Source: Sphaerisporangium fuscum (GTDB lineage Bacteria > Actinomycetota > Actinomycetes > Streptosporangiales > Streptosporangiaceae). Taken from it: DNA of 64,000 nucleotides. The position numbers and the translations under genes were made by a program. The stretch spans positions 265,668 through 329,667 of the forward strand of contig NZ_JAHDTF010000011.1 of NCBI RefSeq assembly GCF_018531465.1, written 5' to 3'. A model generated the notes under the pieces. The model was given only the letters and a program-made list of their open reading frames with translations. It had not been told where the DNA came from and did not search any database. This document shows, one piece after another, positions 63,864 to 64,000 of this stretch; position 1 is the stretch's first letter; each line of letters begins with the position of its first letter.

Positions 63864-64000
63864 ATGCGCGCGATGGGGACTCCGTACACGGCCCCCGGCC
63901 GGCCGGGGTCCCCCCGTGCCGCGTCCGGCGGCCGTCCCGCCCACCGGACCGGCGGCCGTCCCGGGCCCGCCGGCCGTCCCGCCCAGGGTGGCGGGACCGC
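63864..64000 (+). CDS. Start of the next gene (partial), low-complexity N-terminus
   Basis: A frame from ATG 63864, 2 bases after the lipoprotein stop, stays open to the window end. It encodes a Pro/Gly/Arg-rich stretch with repeated GGCCGTCCCG DNA units. By position it is probably the permease of the peptide importer, with a disordered leader. ATG 63873 is an alternative start. No domain is visible yet. Confidence 0.4.
   Translation, partial: MRAMGTPYTAPGRPGSPRAASGGRPAHRTGGRPGPAGRPAQGGGT

Overview
The window is very GC-rich with dense coding on both strands, frequent GTG and TTG starts, and many 4-bp ATGA or GTGA stop/start overlaps. Gene content (beta-ketoadipate operon led by an IclR regulator, CUT1 sugar transporter without its own ATPase, LAL and LuxR regulators, SpoIIE/STAS/HATPase signalling proteins, ricin-lectin glycosidases, a CU044_5270-type remnant) points to a filamentous actinomycete. 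Streptosporangiaceae or Streptomyces-like is an inference from gene content only. No tRNA, rRNA, CRISPR array or insertion sequence was recognised.

Layout. 1-1987: minus-strand operon of a small protein, a polyprenyl diphosphate synthase and a DUF2236/Lcp-like oxygenase, behind a perfect inverted repeat. 2388-3314: a short-chain dehydrogenase. 3304-8724: a LacI-controlled sugar ABC transporter (two permeases and a lipoprotein), a Cys/Met-metabolism PLP enzyme and the LacI regulator, with two copies of the same palindromic operator 799 bp apart. 8914-22617: a 13.7-kb five-gene conflict-system-like operon (DUF4132 protein, 1696-aa scaffold, MoxR AAA+ ATPase, DUF5682-vWA fusion, SWIM zinc-finger protein), with several tandem-repeat tracts. 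23001-25246: a SpoIIE-type phosphatase, a MarR regulator and an isochorismatase-like hydrolase; the last two share an identical 17-bp operator.

25731-35647: a complete protocatechuate branch of the beta-ketoadipate pathway plus pobA (order pcaI-J-F-H-G-B-L-pobA), divergent from a double-length IclR regulator. 35698-43240: a methyltransferase behind twin palindromes, a degraded CU044_5270 gene, a DUF2255 protein, a large LAL regulator and an operon of MFS exporter, carotenoid oxygenase and SRPBCC protein. Three start codons here are preceded by the same two-box promoter-like element at the same distance. 43481-46656: a TetR/MDR divergent pair and a beta-propeller lipoprotein. 46789-51380: a secreted GH59-like glycosidase and a secreted esterase, both with ricin-type lectin domains.

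51881-59587: a cluster resembling the Streptomyces coelicolor SCO6650-SCO6655 neighbourhood. It contains a CDP-alcohol phosphatidyltransferase, an MDR dehydrogenase, a PTPS-fold protein without its metal site, a GT4 glycosyltransferase, a methyltransferase, a flippase-like membrane protein, a creatininase-family amidohydrolase, a GTP cyclohydrolase II with a changed switch residue, and an inositol-monophosphatase-like phosphatase. This is the best candidate for an undescribed pathway: a GTP-derived pyrimidine or pterin built into a glycosylated or lipid-linked product. 59628-64000: PPK2, a HATPase, a LuxR regulator, a peptide-binding lipoprotein and the start of one more gene.
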